DNA of 64,000 bases. Origin: Actinomadura pelletieri DSM 43383. Its GTDB lineage: Bacteria > Actinomycetota > Actinomycetes > Streptosporangiales > Streptosporangiaceae. Under the pieces are notes generated by a model that saw nothing but the letters and a program-made list of their open reading frames with translations, did not search any database and was not told the origin of the DNA. The stretch lies in NCBI RefSeq assembly GCF_003634705.1, contig NZ_RBWU01000008.1, positions 186,001 to 250,000 on the forward strand, in the 5' to 3' direction. The position numbers were made by a program, and so were the translations under genes. Below, in pieces: positions 42,854 through 52,334 of the stretch; position 1 is the first letter of the stretch, and every line of letters starts with the position of its first letter.

Positions 42854-44188
42854 TCACGGCGCGGTGCGGAACCGGTCGATGGCCGGGAGGTGCCGCGCGC
42901 GCATTTCCGGGTCCCGGACGCCGAGGCCCTCCGTCGGCGCGAGGCAGAGCACGCCCACCTTCCCGCGGTGGGCGTTGGCGTGCACGTCGTAGGTGGCCTG
43001 CCCGATCTCCGCCAGCGGGTAGGTCCGCGACAGCGTCGGATGGATCCGACCCTTGGCGATCAGCCGGTTCGCCGCCCACGCCTCCCGGTAGTTGGCGAAG
43101 TGCGTGCCGACGATCCGCTTCAGGTGCATCCACAGGTAGCGGTTGTCGAAGGTGTGCTCGAACCCCGACGTGGACGCGCAGGTCACCACGGTGCCACCGC
43201 GCCGGGTCACGTAGAGGCTGGCGCCGAAGGTCTCCCGGCCCGGGTGCTCGACGACGATGTCCGGATCGTCCCCGCCGGTGAGTTCGCGGATCCGGGCCCC
43301 GAAACGGCGCCACTCGCGCGGGTCCTGGGTGTGCTCGTCCGACCAGAACCGGTAGTCCTCGGCGTTCCGATCGATGATCAGCTCGGCGCCCATCCTGCGG
43401 CAGATGTCGGCCTTCTCCTCGCTGGACACCACGCACACCGGCGTCGCGCCGCCGTTCAGCGCCAGCTGGGTCGCGTAGGAGCCGAGACCGCCGGACGCGC
43501 CCCAGATGAGGACCGTGTCGCCCTGCCGCATCCCCGCGCCGTTGCGGGACACGAGCTGCCGGTACGCGGTGGAGTTCACCAGACCGGAGGCGGCGGCCTC
43601 CTCCCAGGTCAGATGGTCCGGCTTCGGCATCAGCTGGTTCGCCTTCACCAGCGCGAGTTCGGCCAGCCCGCCGAAGTTGGTCTCGTACCCCCAGATGCGC
43701 TGCTGGGGGTCGAGCATCGTGTCGTCGTGCCCGTCCGGATGCTCCAGCTCGACCGACAGGCAGTGCGCGACGACCTCGTCCCCGGGCCGCCAGGACTGCA
43801 CGCCGGGGCCGGTGCGCAGCACGACGCCCGCGAGGTCCGACCCGAGGACGTGGTACGGCAGGTCGTGCCGGGCCGCCAGCGCCGACGTCTTCCCGTACCG
43901 GCGCAGGAACGGGAAGGTCGGCAGCGGCTCGAAGATCGAACTCCAGACGGTGTTGTAGTTGACGGCGCTCGCCATCACGGCGACCAGCGCCTCCCCGGGG
44001 CCGAGCTCCGGCGTCGGCACCTCCGCCACGCGCATCGACCGTCGCGGGTCCTTCTTCCGGACCGGCAGCCCGGCGAACATCTCCACGTCTTCGGCGCGGA
44101 CCGTGGCCGCCCGGTAGGACTCGGGGACCTCCAGGGCGCCGACGACATTGAGTTCGTCGGCGAGGATCGCGTCGAGAATCTTCTGCAC
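42854..44188 (-). CDS. ccr: Crotonyl-CoA carboxylase/reductase
   Basis: 444 residues from GTG 44188, 4 nt after GGAGGT. It is a zinc-independent medium-chain dehydrogenase of the Ccr family. The N-terminal region has SAVNYNTVWSSIFEPLPTF, the long Ccr insertion (LRRYGKTSALAARHDLPYHV) and a Rossmann loop IWGASGGLGSYA near residue 224. The region VVEHPGRETFGASLYV and the tail TYPLAEIGQATYDVH also match the family. It catalyses NADPH-dependent reductive carboxylation of crotonyl-CoA to ethylmalonyl-CoA, the extender (and, after decarboxylation, starter) expected for the TAGH-type acyltransferase domains. It is the first of three consecutive genes of this supply pathway and begins 40 bp after the ACP gene, so it may share that transcript. 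Confidence 0.93.
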   Translation of the reverse strand: MQKILDAILADELNVVGALEVPESYRAATVRAEDVEMFAGLPVRKKDPRRSMRVAEVPTPELGPGEALVAVMASAVNYNTVWSSIFEPLPTFPFLRRYGKTSALAARHDLPYHVLGSDLAGVVLRTGPGVQSWRPGDEVVAHCLSVELEHPDGHDDTMLDPQQRIWGYETNFGGLAELALVKANQLMPKPDHLTWEEAAASGLVNSTAYRQLVSRNGAGMRQGDTVLIWGASGGLGSYATQLALNGGATPVCVVSSEEKADICRRMGAELIIDRNAEDYRFWSDEHTQDPREWRRFGARIRELTGGDDPDIVVEHPGRETFGASLYVTRRGGTVVTCASTSGFEHTFDNRYLWMHLKRIVGTHFANYREAWAANRLIAKGRIHPTLSRTYPLAEIGQATYDVHANAHRGKVGVLCLAPTEGLGVRDPEMRARHLPAIDRFRTAP

Positions 44189-44228
44189 CGTGACCTCCAG
44201 TGGCTCGGCGTGTCTGCGGTCTGCCGGG

Positions 44229-44498
44229 TCAGCTGCCGGGGGTGAGGGCGATGGTGCCGTGCACGATGGCGGCGATGCCGTCCGGCGTCCCGAAGTTGCG
44301 CGCGGTGATCATTTCGGGCGGGAAGTGGGCGCGCAGCTCGTCGCGGATGTAGTTGAGCAGGATCGCCGTCCTGAGCGAGTTGAGGATGCCCAGCTCCAGC
44401 AGCGGGGTGTCCGCGGCGATCGTGATGTCCTGCTCGTCGGCCAGCAGGTTCTCCTGGATGAAGGCGACGAGCCTGCCGGTGATCTCTTCCTGTGTCAT
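44229..44498 (-). CDS. Free-standing acyl carrier protein
   Basis: 89 residues from ATG 44498, with a GAAGGAAG ribosome site. Helical, acidic ACP; the phosphopantetheine serine is Ser41 in LLELGILNSLRTAIL, where the usual DSL is replaced by NSL. Its place between the halogenase and the ethylmalonyl genes suggests that it carries the aryl acid during chlorination and transfer, as ChlB2 does in chlorothricin biosynthesis. That function is inferred from the neighbours; the fold and modification site are directly visible. Confidence 0.88.
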   Translation of the reverse strand: MTQEEITGRLVAFIQENLLADEQDITIAADTPLLELGILNSLRTAILLNYIRDELRAHFPPEMITARNFGTPDGIAAIVHGTIALTPGS

Positions 44499-44521
44499 GG
44501 CGCTTCCTTCGCGGGACGGGG

Positions 44522-45883
44522 TCAGAAGGTGGGCGCCGCGGTGGGGGCGCGCAGGGTGCCGAGGTAGGGGTGCCACAGATGGTCCGGGTCGTTCTCGACC
44601 GTCGTGACGAGCTTCTTCATCGCGACCAGCGCGGCCGGCTCCTCGCCGTCGTAGAAGTCGCCCTGCAGCATCTTGATCACGTCGACGCGGTACCGGGGGT
44701 CCTGGACGAACGCGGTGAACAGGATGTTCAGCCGGTAGTAGAGCGAGATGAACTCGTACCAGTTCTTCACCGCGTTGCGGAGCTTGTGCTCGAACGCCGC
44801 GAAGCTCTCCCGCGAGAAGTCGCCGCCGTTCTGGTGCGCGGCGATGATGTCCTTCGCCGCGAGCCGCGCGCTGTTCACGGCGACGCTCACCCCGCTGGAG
44901 AAGATCGGGTCGACGAACCGCGCGGCATCACCGATCATGACGAACCGGTCGCCGGTGACCTGCCGCAGCGCGTAGCTGTAGTCGCCCTCGGCCTTGAACG
45001 GACGGACGCGCTCGGCGTCCCCGAGGGCCTCGGCGAGGTCCGGGCGCTTGGAGACGATGTCCCAGAAGAACTCCTCGCGTCCCGCCGCCGCGGCGGAGAA
45101 GCGTTCCTTCTGGGTCACCACGCCCACGCTGGTGATGGTGTCGGTGATGGGGATCTGCCACATCCAGCTGTTCTCGATGGGCAGGAAGTGGACGTAGATG
45201 TAGTCCGTCTTCTCCGGGCTCACCGCCAGCGCCGAGCGGTCCAGCCCCTCGAACCAGGTGTGCACCGCGTACTGGTTGAACACCGGGTCGGAGACCTTCA
45301 GCTTGAGCTGCCGGCCGAGGACCGTGTGCCGCCCGGAGGCGTCCACCACCATCCCCGCTGTGAAGTCGACCTCGCGGGAACCCATCCGGCCGGTCAGGAC
45401 GACCGCGTCCGGATTGTCGAAATCCACCTTGAGCACCCGCACGCCGGGGAACACGTTGGCGCCCTTCTTCTCGGCGTGCTTGAGCAGGATCAGGTCGAAC
45501 TTCCCACGGTCGACGTGGAAGGTGTAGTCGCGGTCGACGCCCGACTGGTCGCGCTCGACGAACATGATCTCCGCGGCGCGGAAGTCGTGGTCCAGCCCGG
45601 TAAAACCGTTGTGCGGGACGTCGCGGGACTCCGCCGACGTCCAGGCCGCGCCGTACTTGCGGGGGAACCCGGCCGCCTCGATCTCGTCGAGGACGCCGAT
45701 CTCCGCGAGCACGGGGGTGGTCGCGGGGACCAGCGACTCGCCGACATGCGGCCGGGGGAACAGCTCGCTCTCGAACACCGCGACGCGCAGCCCCGCCTCG
45801 GCGAGGTAGGACGCGACGGTGGAGCCGGCCGGACCGCCTCCGATGATCGCGACGTCGAAGTCCCTTGTCGTGTCTTCGTTCAT
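44522..45883 (-). CDS. Flavin-dependent halogenase
   Basis: 453 residues from ATG 45883, overlapping the iterative PKS stop as ATGA. FAD-binding GGGPAGS at 15-21; conserved lysine Lys76 in GFPRKYGAAW; halogenase signature WMWQIP at 240-245; second FAD motif in RFVMIGDAARFVDPIFSSG. The C-terminal half (MLQGDFYDG and neighbours) resembles the subgroup acting on carrier-protein-bound phenols and pyrroles (PltA, ChlB4 type) rather than free tryptophan. Predicted reaction: FADH2- and O2-dependent chlorination of the ACP-tethered 6-methylsalicyl ring. A partner flavin reductase is not in the window and may be supplied by the host. Coupling to the iterative PKS and proximity to the ACP strongly support this substrate, but regiochemistry and halide cannot be read from sequence. 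Confidence 0.92.
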   Translation of the reverse strand: MNEDTTRDFDVAIIGGGPAGSTVASYLAEAGLRVAVFESELFPRPHVGESLVPATTPVLAEIGVLDEIEAAGFPRKYGAAWTSAESRDVPHNGFTGLDHDFRAAEIMFVERDQSGVDRDYTFHVDRGKFDLILLKHAEKKGANVFPGVRVLKVDFDNPDAVVLTGRMGSREVDFTAGMVVDASGRHTVLGRQLKLKVSDPVFNQYAVHTWFEGLDRSALAVSPEKTDYIYVHFLPIENSWMWQIPITDTITSVGVVTQKERFSAAAAGREEFFWDIVSKRPDLAEALGDAERVRPFKAEGDYSYALRQVTGDRFVMIGDAARFVDPIFSSGVSVAVNSARLAAKDIIAAHQNGGDFSRESFAAFEHKLRNAVKNWYEFISLYYRLNILFTAFVQDPRYRVDVIKMLQGDFYDGEEPAALVAMKKLVTTVENDPDHLWHPYLGTLRAPTAAPTF

Positions 45884-48800
45884 GCCTTCGTCCTCTCGGG
45901 TTCGCGGGTGCCATCGGCGGTGGTCGTGGACGGTGGGGCGGCGTCGGCCAGCAGCCCCGCCAGGTGCTCGGCGATGGCGGAGACGGTCGGCTGGTGCCAG
46001 AGCAGCGTGGACGGCAGGCTCTGCCCGAACCGCTTCTCCAGCCGGCGCCGGATGACGAGGGTCATCACCGAGTCCAGCCCCTGCTCGGTCAGCGACCGGC
46101 GCGGGTCGAGATCGGCGGCCGACAGCCGCATCTCGGTGGCGATCTGGCCGCCGACCTCCTCCATCAGCAGCTCCTGGAGCCGCTCGGGCGAGAGTTCGGC
46201 GAACCGGCCGGGGTCGGCGGCCGGGGACGGCGCGGCGGCCGGCTCCTCTGCGGGCACCTCCGCCAGCACCGCGGGCGGTTCCGCGCCGGGGCCGAGCGGC
46301 AGGGTTCGCAGCACGACGTAGTACCCGGGGCCGTGCCCGAGCGCGAGGTCCCAGGCGCCGAAGGCCTCCTCGGCCGAGATGTCGCCGACGCCACGGGCGG
46401 CCAACTCCAGGTCGACGACCTCGTTCACGGCCATGCCCTTGCCGCGCCAGGACGTCCAGCCGAGGCTGAGGGTGTCGCCGTGCCCGGTGGCGTTGCGGTG
46501 CCCGGTGGCGTTGCGGTGCGCGGCCAGCGCGTCCAGGAAGGCGTTCGCCGATCCGTAGGCGGCCTGCCCGGGGAGGCCGAGCAGCTGCCCGCAGGACGAG
46601 AACAGGACGAGGAAGTCCAGCGAGCCCGGCGGGAACAGGGTGTGCAGGACCCACGCCCCCTCGACCTTCGGGCGCATCACCCGGCGCAGCGACTCCTCGT
46701 CCACGTTCGGGAGCAGCCGGTCGTCGAGGACGCCGGCCGCGTGCACCACGCCCCGGATCGGGGGAAGGCCCAGCGCGTCCGGGTTCAGCGCCTCGGCGGC
46801 CTGTTCGGCGTCGGCGATGTCGAGCGACACGACGCGCACCGTGACCCCGGCGGACTCCAGCGCCCGGATCGCCTCGACCTGCCGCCGGGTGCCGGCGTCG
46901 GTGAGAGCGTCCCAGGACGCCCGGTGCGGGAACGGTCGGCGGCCGGCGAGCACCAGCCGCCGGGCGCCGCGTTCGGCGAGCTTGCGCGCCACCTCCAGAC
47001 CGAGCACGCCCAGCCCGCCGGTGATGAGATACGTCCCGTCGGCCCGGCATTCCAGCCGGTTTCCGTCCGGGGCCCCTTCCGGGCGGGCCAGCCGGGCGAC
47101 CGACACCGCCCCCTCCCGCACCTTGATCACTTCTTCACGGGGGCCGGTCGGCAGCAACGCCGCCAGAGCCGCCGTGTCGTGCGGGTCAATGGGGTCGTCG
47201 GTGGGGGCGAGGTCGATCGTGCCGCCCCAGAGTTCGGGACGTTCACCGGCGATGATCCGGCCGAGGCCCCAGAGCGGGGAGTGCGCCAGGCCGGACTCGT
47301 CCCGACTCTCGGCCGCGCCGGTGGTGAGGCTCCAAAGCCTGGGCGGACGGCTCGCGTCGAGACCCGCGAGGGTCTGGGCGACCTCGGTGAGAAGCCAGGC
47401 GGCCCGCAGCGCGTCCTCGGCGACCGGCCCACCCGACGGCGGCGGCGCCGGGACCAGCACGGCGTCCGGAGTCGCCCGGTCGGCCAGTGCCTCCGGCCGG
47501 TCGACGATCTCCACGTCCACGCCCACGGCCGTGAGCCCGGCGCGCAGCGACTCGGCCGCCCCGGCGTCCGCGGCGACGATGACGGCGAGGGGGCGCTCGT
47601 CGCCCTCCGGGACGGCGGGCAGGTCGATCGGTCGCCAGACCATCTCGTGCACGAGCGAACGCGGACCCGCCGCCGACACCCGATCGCGGTCCATCACCGC
47701 ATAGCCGAGGCCGGTGAGGCGTGCCACGACCCTGCCGTCCAGGTCGGCGATGAGCACCTCGGCGGTGTCGATGGCGCCGTCGCCCATGTCGTCGGTGATG
47801 ATCTCGACCAGCGCGGCGTCCGGTGGAGGGCCGGTCAGCGTCACCTCGGCGACGTGCGCGACCATCCGCAGGACCGCGTCGCCCGGAAAGGCGAACGGGG
47901 CCGCCGACAGCGCGGCGTCCAGGACCGGTGCCCAGGTCGGCGGCGCGTTCTCCGGCTGGTCGGCGCTGATCCGTGCCCGCAGCGCGCCGTTGCCGCGCCA
48001 CAGTTCCTCGACCGTCCAGGAGAAGGCCATCGACGGCACGCCGACCGCGGCGAGATGCGCGGTGACCGCGTCCGTGTCCACCGGTTCGCCCGGGGGCGTC
48101 GTGGGCAGGACGCCCAGGTCCGTCTCGGGTCGCTTGTCTTCGTGCGCCGAACATGTCGTGTGGGTCAGCCATGTGCCGTCGCCGCCGTGCTCGGTGTCGT
48201 CGAGCGTCCGGGACGCGATCCGCACCGCCGAGTCCTCGCGGACGACCTGCACCTCGCGGCGCCCGGTGACGGTCAGCGGCAACTGGAGGTCCACGTCGGC
48301 GAGCACCGGCAGGGCCGCGCCGTCCTCGTCCTCCGCGGCGGCCGACATCAGACTGTTGATCAGCACCGCGGCGGGCACGATCTCCACGCCGTTGATCGAG
48401 TGGCTGCCCGGGTAGGGGCGCGACTCCTCGTCCAGCAGGGTGCGCCACAGCCGCAGCGACCGTCCGGCCACCGGCACCGGCGGGCCGAGCAGCGCGTGGG
48501 CGTCGGCGTCGTGGCCCAGCCCGGCGCCCCGCCCGGTCATCGACGTCTCGTACCAGTACGGGCGATGCCGCCACGCGACGGTGGGGAGGTCGGCCAGGTC
48601 GCCGCCGGGATGCTGGACCGACCAGTCCAGCGCGATGCCGTGGCAGTGCGCCGCGCCCGCGTTGAGCAGCAGCGTGGCCCGCTCCGGCAGGTTCCGGCGC
48701 AGGGACGAGCCGACGAACGCGTCCGCGTGGCCCAGCTCGGCGAGGGTCTCGTTGACGGAGTGCGCGACCACGGGATGCGCGGAGATCTCCAGGAAGGCGC

Positions 48801-51237
48801 GGTGCCCGTCCCGCGCCGCGGCCTCGACGGCGGCCGTCAGCCGGACCGGGTTGCGCAGGTTCGTCGCCCAGTAGGAGCCGTCCGGCACCGTGATGCCGTC
48901 CGGGTCCTCCAGCGCGGTCGAGTACATGCGGATTCGCGGCCGGACGGGCTCCAGATCCGCGGCGGCGGCCGTCAGCTCGGCGAGCAGCGGATCCATCTGC
49001 GGGCTGTGGAAGGCGACGTCGGAGGTGACGCGGCGCATCACCACGCCCTCGTCCCGCCACTCCTCCAGCAGCGCCTCGACCCCGGCGCGGTCACCCGCGA
49101 CGACCGTCGAGGCGGGGGAGGACGAGATCGCGGCGACGAGCCCGTCCCGGCCCGCCAGCCGGTCCCGCACCTCGTCGAACGGGAGCGCCGCCATCACCAT
49201 CGCGCCCTGCCCGGCCACGCGCCGCAGCAGTTTCGAGCGCCGACAGATGAGCCGCGCGCCGTCCCGGCGGGTCAGCGCACCGGTGACCACCGCCGCGGCG
49301 ATCTCCCCGACGGAGTGGCCGATGACCGCGTCCGGGACGACCCCGTACGAGCGCCACAGCTCGGCCAGCCCGAGCTGCATCGCGAAGATCATGGTCTGGG
49401 CGCGGTCGACCGGACCGAGATCGCCCTCGTCCAGCACCTGGCGCGGCGAGAAGCCGATCTCCTCCAGGAACACCGGCTCCAGGTCGTCGATCACCGCCGC
49501 GAACGTCGGCTCGGTCGCGAGCAGCTCGCGTCCCATCCCCGCCCAGTGGGAGCCGTGCCCGGAGAAGACCCACACCAGACCGCCGTCGCGTTCCCCCGGC
49601 GCCGAACCGGTGACCGCCGTGGCGGGCGGGTCGTCGGCGGCGACGCCGCGCAGCGCCTTCGCCAGCTCGGCCCGGTCCGTCGCCGTCACGGCCGCGCGGT
49701 GCGCCAGATGGCTTCTGCGCCGCGCGAGGGTGTGCCCCACGGAGGTGAGCGGCACCTCGCCGCCGGGTCCTTCCAGCCAGTCGGCGAGCCTGCCGGCCTG
49801 CTCACGCAGCGCGGTCTCCGACCCGGCCGACAGCGGGAACAGCAGAGGGCCGTTCGCCTCGGCCGCCGCGTCCCCGTCCCCGACCTGTGCGGGCTCGTCC
49901 CCGACCTGTTCGGGCGCCTCTTCCAGCAGGACGTGGGCGATCGTGCCGCCGTACCCGAAGCCGGACACACCGGCCCGGCGCGGCCCCTCGCGGTCCGGCC
50001 AGGCGGTGCGTTCGGTGACGACGCGCAGCCCCGACCCGGCCCAGTCGATCGCGGGATTTCCGCTGGTGAAGTTGACGCTCGGCGGGATCTCCCGGTGCCG
50101 CAGGGCGAGCACCGTCTTGACCAGCCCGGCCGCACCGGCACCGGCCTCCAGATGGCCGATGTTGGATTTCACCGACCCGATCAGGCACGGCTCGTCGGCG
50201 GGTCGGTTCGCGCCGAACACCGCGCCCAGCGCCGACACCTCCAGCGGGTCGCCCAGCCGGGTCCCGGTCCCGTGCGCCTCGACATAGTCGACCGACGCCG
50301 GGTCGACGCCCGCCTGGCGGCACGCGCGCTCCAGCAGATGCCGCTGGGCCGGGCCGCTCGGCGCCATGATCCCGTTGGTGCGACCGTCCTGGTTGATCGC
50401 GCTGCCGCGGATGAGGGCGAGGACGCGGTCGCCGTCGCGGCGGGCGTCCGCGAGACGCTTGAGCACCAGGACGCCGCAGCCCTCCCCGCGCCCGTATCCG
50501 TCGGCGGACGCGTCGAACGACTTGGAACGACCGTCCGGCGCCATCGCGCCCGCGGCGTCGAGGGTGAGCGTCAGTCCCGGTGAGACGATCAGGTTGACCC
50601 CGGCGGCGAGCGCGAGCGTGCTCTCGCCGAGCCGCAGGCTCTGGCAGGCGAGATGGGTCGCCACCAGGGACGACGAGCACGCGGTGTCCACCGACATGCT
50701 CGGGCCCCGCAGGTCGAGCGCGTGCGAGATCCGGTTGGACGCCGCGCACATGGCGGCGCCGATCCCCGTCCAGGCGTCGATGCGGGGCAGGTCCTCCAGC
50801 ATCCGCCGGCCGTAGTCGTCGGACCCGATGCCGACGAACACGCCGACATCGTCGCCGGCCAGGTCGCGCGGCAGGATCCCGGCGTGCTCCAGCGCCTCCC
50901 ACGCGACCTCCAGCAGGATCCGCTGCTGCGGGTCCATGAGCTCGGCCTCGCGCGGGGACAGGCCGAAGAACTCGGCGTCGAACCCCTCCACGTCCGGCAG
51001 GAACGAACCCCACCGGGTGGCGCCGCGGACGGCCGCCGCGTGGTCGGCGCCGAGATCGCCGTAGCCGCGCCACCGCTCCTCCGGCACGGTCCCGGTGGCG
51101 GTGCCGCCGGCGGTCAGAAGTGTCCACAGCCCGTCGGGCGAGTCCGCCCCGCCGGGCAGTCGGCAGCCCAGCCCGATCACCGCCACGGGTTCGGGGGCCG
51201 CCGCGGGCTGCCGCCCGTCCTGGTTTTCATCGACCAT
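45880..51237 (-). CDS. Iterative type I polyketide synthase, 6-methylsalicylic acid synthase type
   Basis: 1785 residues from ATG 51237, close to the usual length of bacterial 6-MSA synthases. Domain order: KS (Cys187), AT (Ser642, VAFH 741-744, malonyl type), dehydratase/thioester-hydrolase-like domain (HSINGVEIVP, His946 with the glycine kept), core region, KR (TGGLG near 1406, Tyr1561), ACP (Ser1723 in EQGLDSVMT). It has no docking helices and is clearly different in sequence from the modular PKSs of the window, so it should work alone. Having a KR separates it from orsellinate synthases such as AviM and CalO5 and favours 6-methylsalicylate. It sits in an operon with KAS III-like acyltransferase, halogenase and ACP, as in chlorothricin (ChlB1). 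The exact aromatic product is an inference. Confidence 0.92.
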   Translation of the reverse strand: MVDENQDGRQPAAAPEPVAVIGLGCRLPGGADSPDGLWTLLTAGGTATGTVPEERWRGYGDLGADHAAAVRGATRWGSFLPDVEGFDAEFFGLSPREAELMDPQQRILLEVAWEALEHAGILPRDLAGDDVGVFVGIGSDDYGRRMLEDLPRIDAWTGIGAAMCAASNRISHALDLRGPSMSVDTACSSSLVATHLACQSLRLGESTLALAAGVNLIVSPGLTLTLDAAGAMAPDGRSKSFDASADGYGRGEGCGVLVLKRLADARRDGDRVLALIRGSAINQDGRTNGIMAPSGPAQRHLLERACRQAGVDPASVDYVEAHGTGTRLGDPLEVSALGAVFGANRPADEPCLIGSVKSNIGHLEAGAGAAGLVKTVLALRHREIPPSVNFTSGNPAIDWAGSGLRVVTERTAWPDREGPRRAGVSGFGYGGTIAHVLLEEAPEQVGDEPAQVGDGDAAAEANGPLLFPLSAGSETALREQAGRLADWLEGPGGEVPLTSVGHTLARRRSHLAHRAAVTATDRAELAKALRGVAADDPPATAVTGSAPGERDGGLVWVFSGHGSHWAGMGRELLATEPTFAAVIDDLEPVFLEEIGFSPRQVLDEGDLGPVDRAQTMIFAMQLGLAELWRSYGVVPDAVIGHSVGEIAAAVVTGALTRRDGARLICRRSKLLRRVAGQGAMVMAALPFDEVRDRLAGRDGLVAAISSSPASTVVAGDRAGVEALLEEWRDEGVVMRRVTSDVAFHSPQMDPLLAELTAAAADLEPVRPRIRMYSTALEDPDGITVPDGSYWATNLRNPVRLTAAVEAAARDGHRAFLEISAHPVVAHSVNETLAELGHADAFVGSSLRRNLPERATLLLNAGAAHCHGIALDWSVQHPGGDLADLPTVAWRHRPYWYETSMTGRGAGLGHDADAHALLGPPVPVAGRSLRLWRTLLDEESRPYPGSHSINGVEIVPAAVLINSLMSAAAEDEDGAALPVLADVDLQLPLTVTGRREVQVVREDSAVRIASRTLDDTEHGGDGTWLTHTTCSAHEDKRPETDLGVLPTTPPGEPVDTDAVTAHLAAVGVPSMAFSWTVEELWRGNGALRARISADQPENAPPTWAPVLDAALSAAPFAFPGDAVLRMVAHVAEVTLTGPPPDAALVEIITDDMGDGAIDTAEVLIADLDGRVVARLTGLGYAVMDRDRVSAAGPRSLVHEMVWRPIDLPAVPEGDERPLAVIVAADAGAAESLRAGLTAVGVDVEIVDRPEALADRATPDAVLVPAPPPSGGPVAEDALRAAWLLTEVAQTLAGLDASRPPRLWSLTTGAAESRDESGLAHSPLWGLGRIIAGERPELWGGTIDLAPTDDPIDPHDTAALAALLPTGPREEVIKVREGAVSVARLARPEGAPDGNRLECRADGTYLITGGLGVLGLEVARKLAERGARRLVLAGRRPFPHRASWDALTDAGTRRQVEAIRALESAGVTVRVVSLDIADAEQAAEALNPDALGLPPIRGVVHAAGVLDDRLLPNVDEESLRRVMRPKVEGAWVLHTLFPPGSLDFLVLFSSCGQLLGLPGQAAYGSANAFLDALAAHRNATGHRNATGHGDTLSLGWTSWRGKGMAVNEVVDLELAARGVGDISAEEAFGAWDLALGHGPGYYVVLRTLPLGPGAEPPAVLAEVPAEEPAAAPSPAADPGRFAELSPERLQELLMEEVGGQIATEMRLSAADLDPRRSLTEQGLDSVMTLVIRRRLEKRFGQSLPSTLLWHQPTVSAIAEHLAGLLADAAPPSTTTADGTREPERTKA
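46481..46516 (-). repeat. 18-bp in-frame tandem duplication within the iterative PKS
   Basis: TGCCCGGTGGCGTTGCGG occurs twice back to back (46481-46498 and 46499-46516), giving the repeated peptide HRNATG HRNATG just after the KR active-site helix. The frame is kept; it looks like a replication-slippage duplication in a surface loop. Confidence 0.9.
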
Positions 51238-51290
51238 CGGTGCTCTGTCCTTTGTGCCGGATGATGGATGTCGCTTCGGCGTTCGTCGGG

Positions 51291-52334
51291 TCAGTCACGC
51301 CACGGGGGAGGGGTGAGGATCTCCACGACCGCGGCGGAGATGGTGATGCCGGGTCCGACGCCGACCAGCAGGGCGTGGTCGCCGGGGCCGAGCCGCCCGG
51401 TGTCGAGCAGATGGTCGAGGGAGACGATCTGGTCGCTGGCGGCCAGATGACCGACGGTCCGCCCGAAGTCCCAGGTGGACATCGACATGGGCAGGCCGAG
51501 CGCGCCCATGCATCGCTGCTCGACGATCTCGCGGGAGTAGTTCATGAACGCGACGCGGGTGATGTCGCCGAGCTCGATCCCGGCCTCTTCGAGCGCCCGG
51601 TCCACCGTGCTCAGCAGCGTGCGGTGCACGGTCACCCACACCGCCGTGCCGGAACCGTCCGCCATGGCGCGCCGGTTGAAGTCGGCGGCGCGGCCGGCGA
51701 AGTCCAGCGGCCGCCCAGAGGTGGGGCCGGGCGGAAACAGCGGCTCGCCGCTGCGGTGGACCTCCTCGGCCTCCGGCACCGCCCGGTTCACCACCGACCG
51801 CAACCTGGCGAAGCCGTCGTCCGCGTCGAGCAGGACGGCGCTGGCCGCGTCCCCGGCGATGTAGCCGGGGCCCATGCGCCACCGGTCGATCATCGGGGTG
51901 CCGAAGTTGTCGGCGGCGACGACCAGGGCCGGTCGCCTCCGGGGATCGCCGCGCAGGTAGCCGGCGGCGAGGTCCAGCGCGCTGAACATGCCGTTGCAGC
52001 CGTGCCGGGTCTCCACCGCGAGGACGTCCCCGCCGAGCAGATGCCGTTGCAGGTAGTACTGCGGCTGCCAGCCGTCCGGTCCCTGGTGCCAGGAGTCGGC
52101 GTAGAGCAGCAGGCCGGTGTCCTCGGGACGCCGTCCGCAGCGTTTGAACGCCGACTGGGCGGCCCGCAGCGCCATCTCCGGCGCGGGGACGTCTCCGGCC
52201 ACCGCCACGCCGCCGAGTTCGTGCAGCTCGACGTCCTCGGCGGGATACAGCCCCTGCGCGACGGCCTGTTCGATGTCGACCGTCGGGGGCAGGAAGACCC
52301 CGATCGCCTTGATGAAAACGTCGGCCGGGCGCAC
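51291..52334 (-). CDS. KAS III-like acyltransferase (aryl transfer)
   Basis: 347 residues from GTG 52334, 9 nt after GGAGGG; this start aligns with the length and N-terminus of its paralogue at 54457-55503. The KAS III fold keeps nucleophile Cys113 (RHGCNGMF), but the FabH PHQAN histidine is replaced (FMNYSREIVE) and the FabH Asn region reads VGHLAASDQ, a His/Asp arrangement typical of KAS III enzymes that transfer acyl groups instead of condensing them (ChlB3, ChlB6, CerJ group). It lies 53 bp upstream of the iterative PKS in the same direction. The likely role is to move the 6-methylsalicyl group from the PKS to the free ACP, or onward to its acceptor. Which of the two paralogues does which cannot be decided here. 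Confidence 0.85.
   Translation of the reverse strand: MRPADVFIKAIGVFLPPTVDIEQAVAQGLYPAEDVELHELGGVAVAGDVPAPEMALRAAQSAFKRCGRRPEDTGLLLYADSWHQGPDGWQPQYYLQRHLLGGDVLAVETRHGCNGMFSALDLAAGYLRGDPRRRPALVVAADNFGTPMIDRWRMGPGYIAGDAASAVLLDADDGFARLRSVVNRAVPEAEEVHRSGEPLFPPGPTSGRPLDFAGRAADFNRRAMADGSGTAVWVTVHRTLLSTVDRALEEAGIELGDITRVAFMNYSREIVEQRCMGALGLPMSMSTWDFGRTVGHLAASDQIVSLDHLLDTGRLGPGDHALLVGVGPGITISAAVVEILTPPPWRD

Noticed and set aside
45865..50583. Plus-strand open frame of 1572 residues opposite the iterative PKS
   Set aside because: The minus strand carries every catalytic motif of a 6-MSA synthase in a single frame; the plus frame has none.
45880..51237. Treating this PKS as another module of the assembly line
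   Set aside because: It lacks docking helices, its KS, DH and KR sequences differ from all other modules, and its neighbours are the aryl-acid genes.
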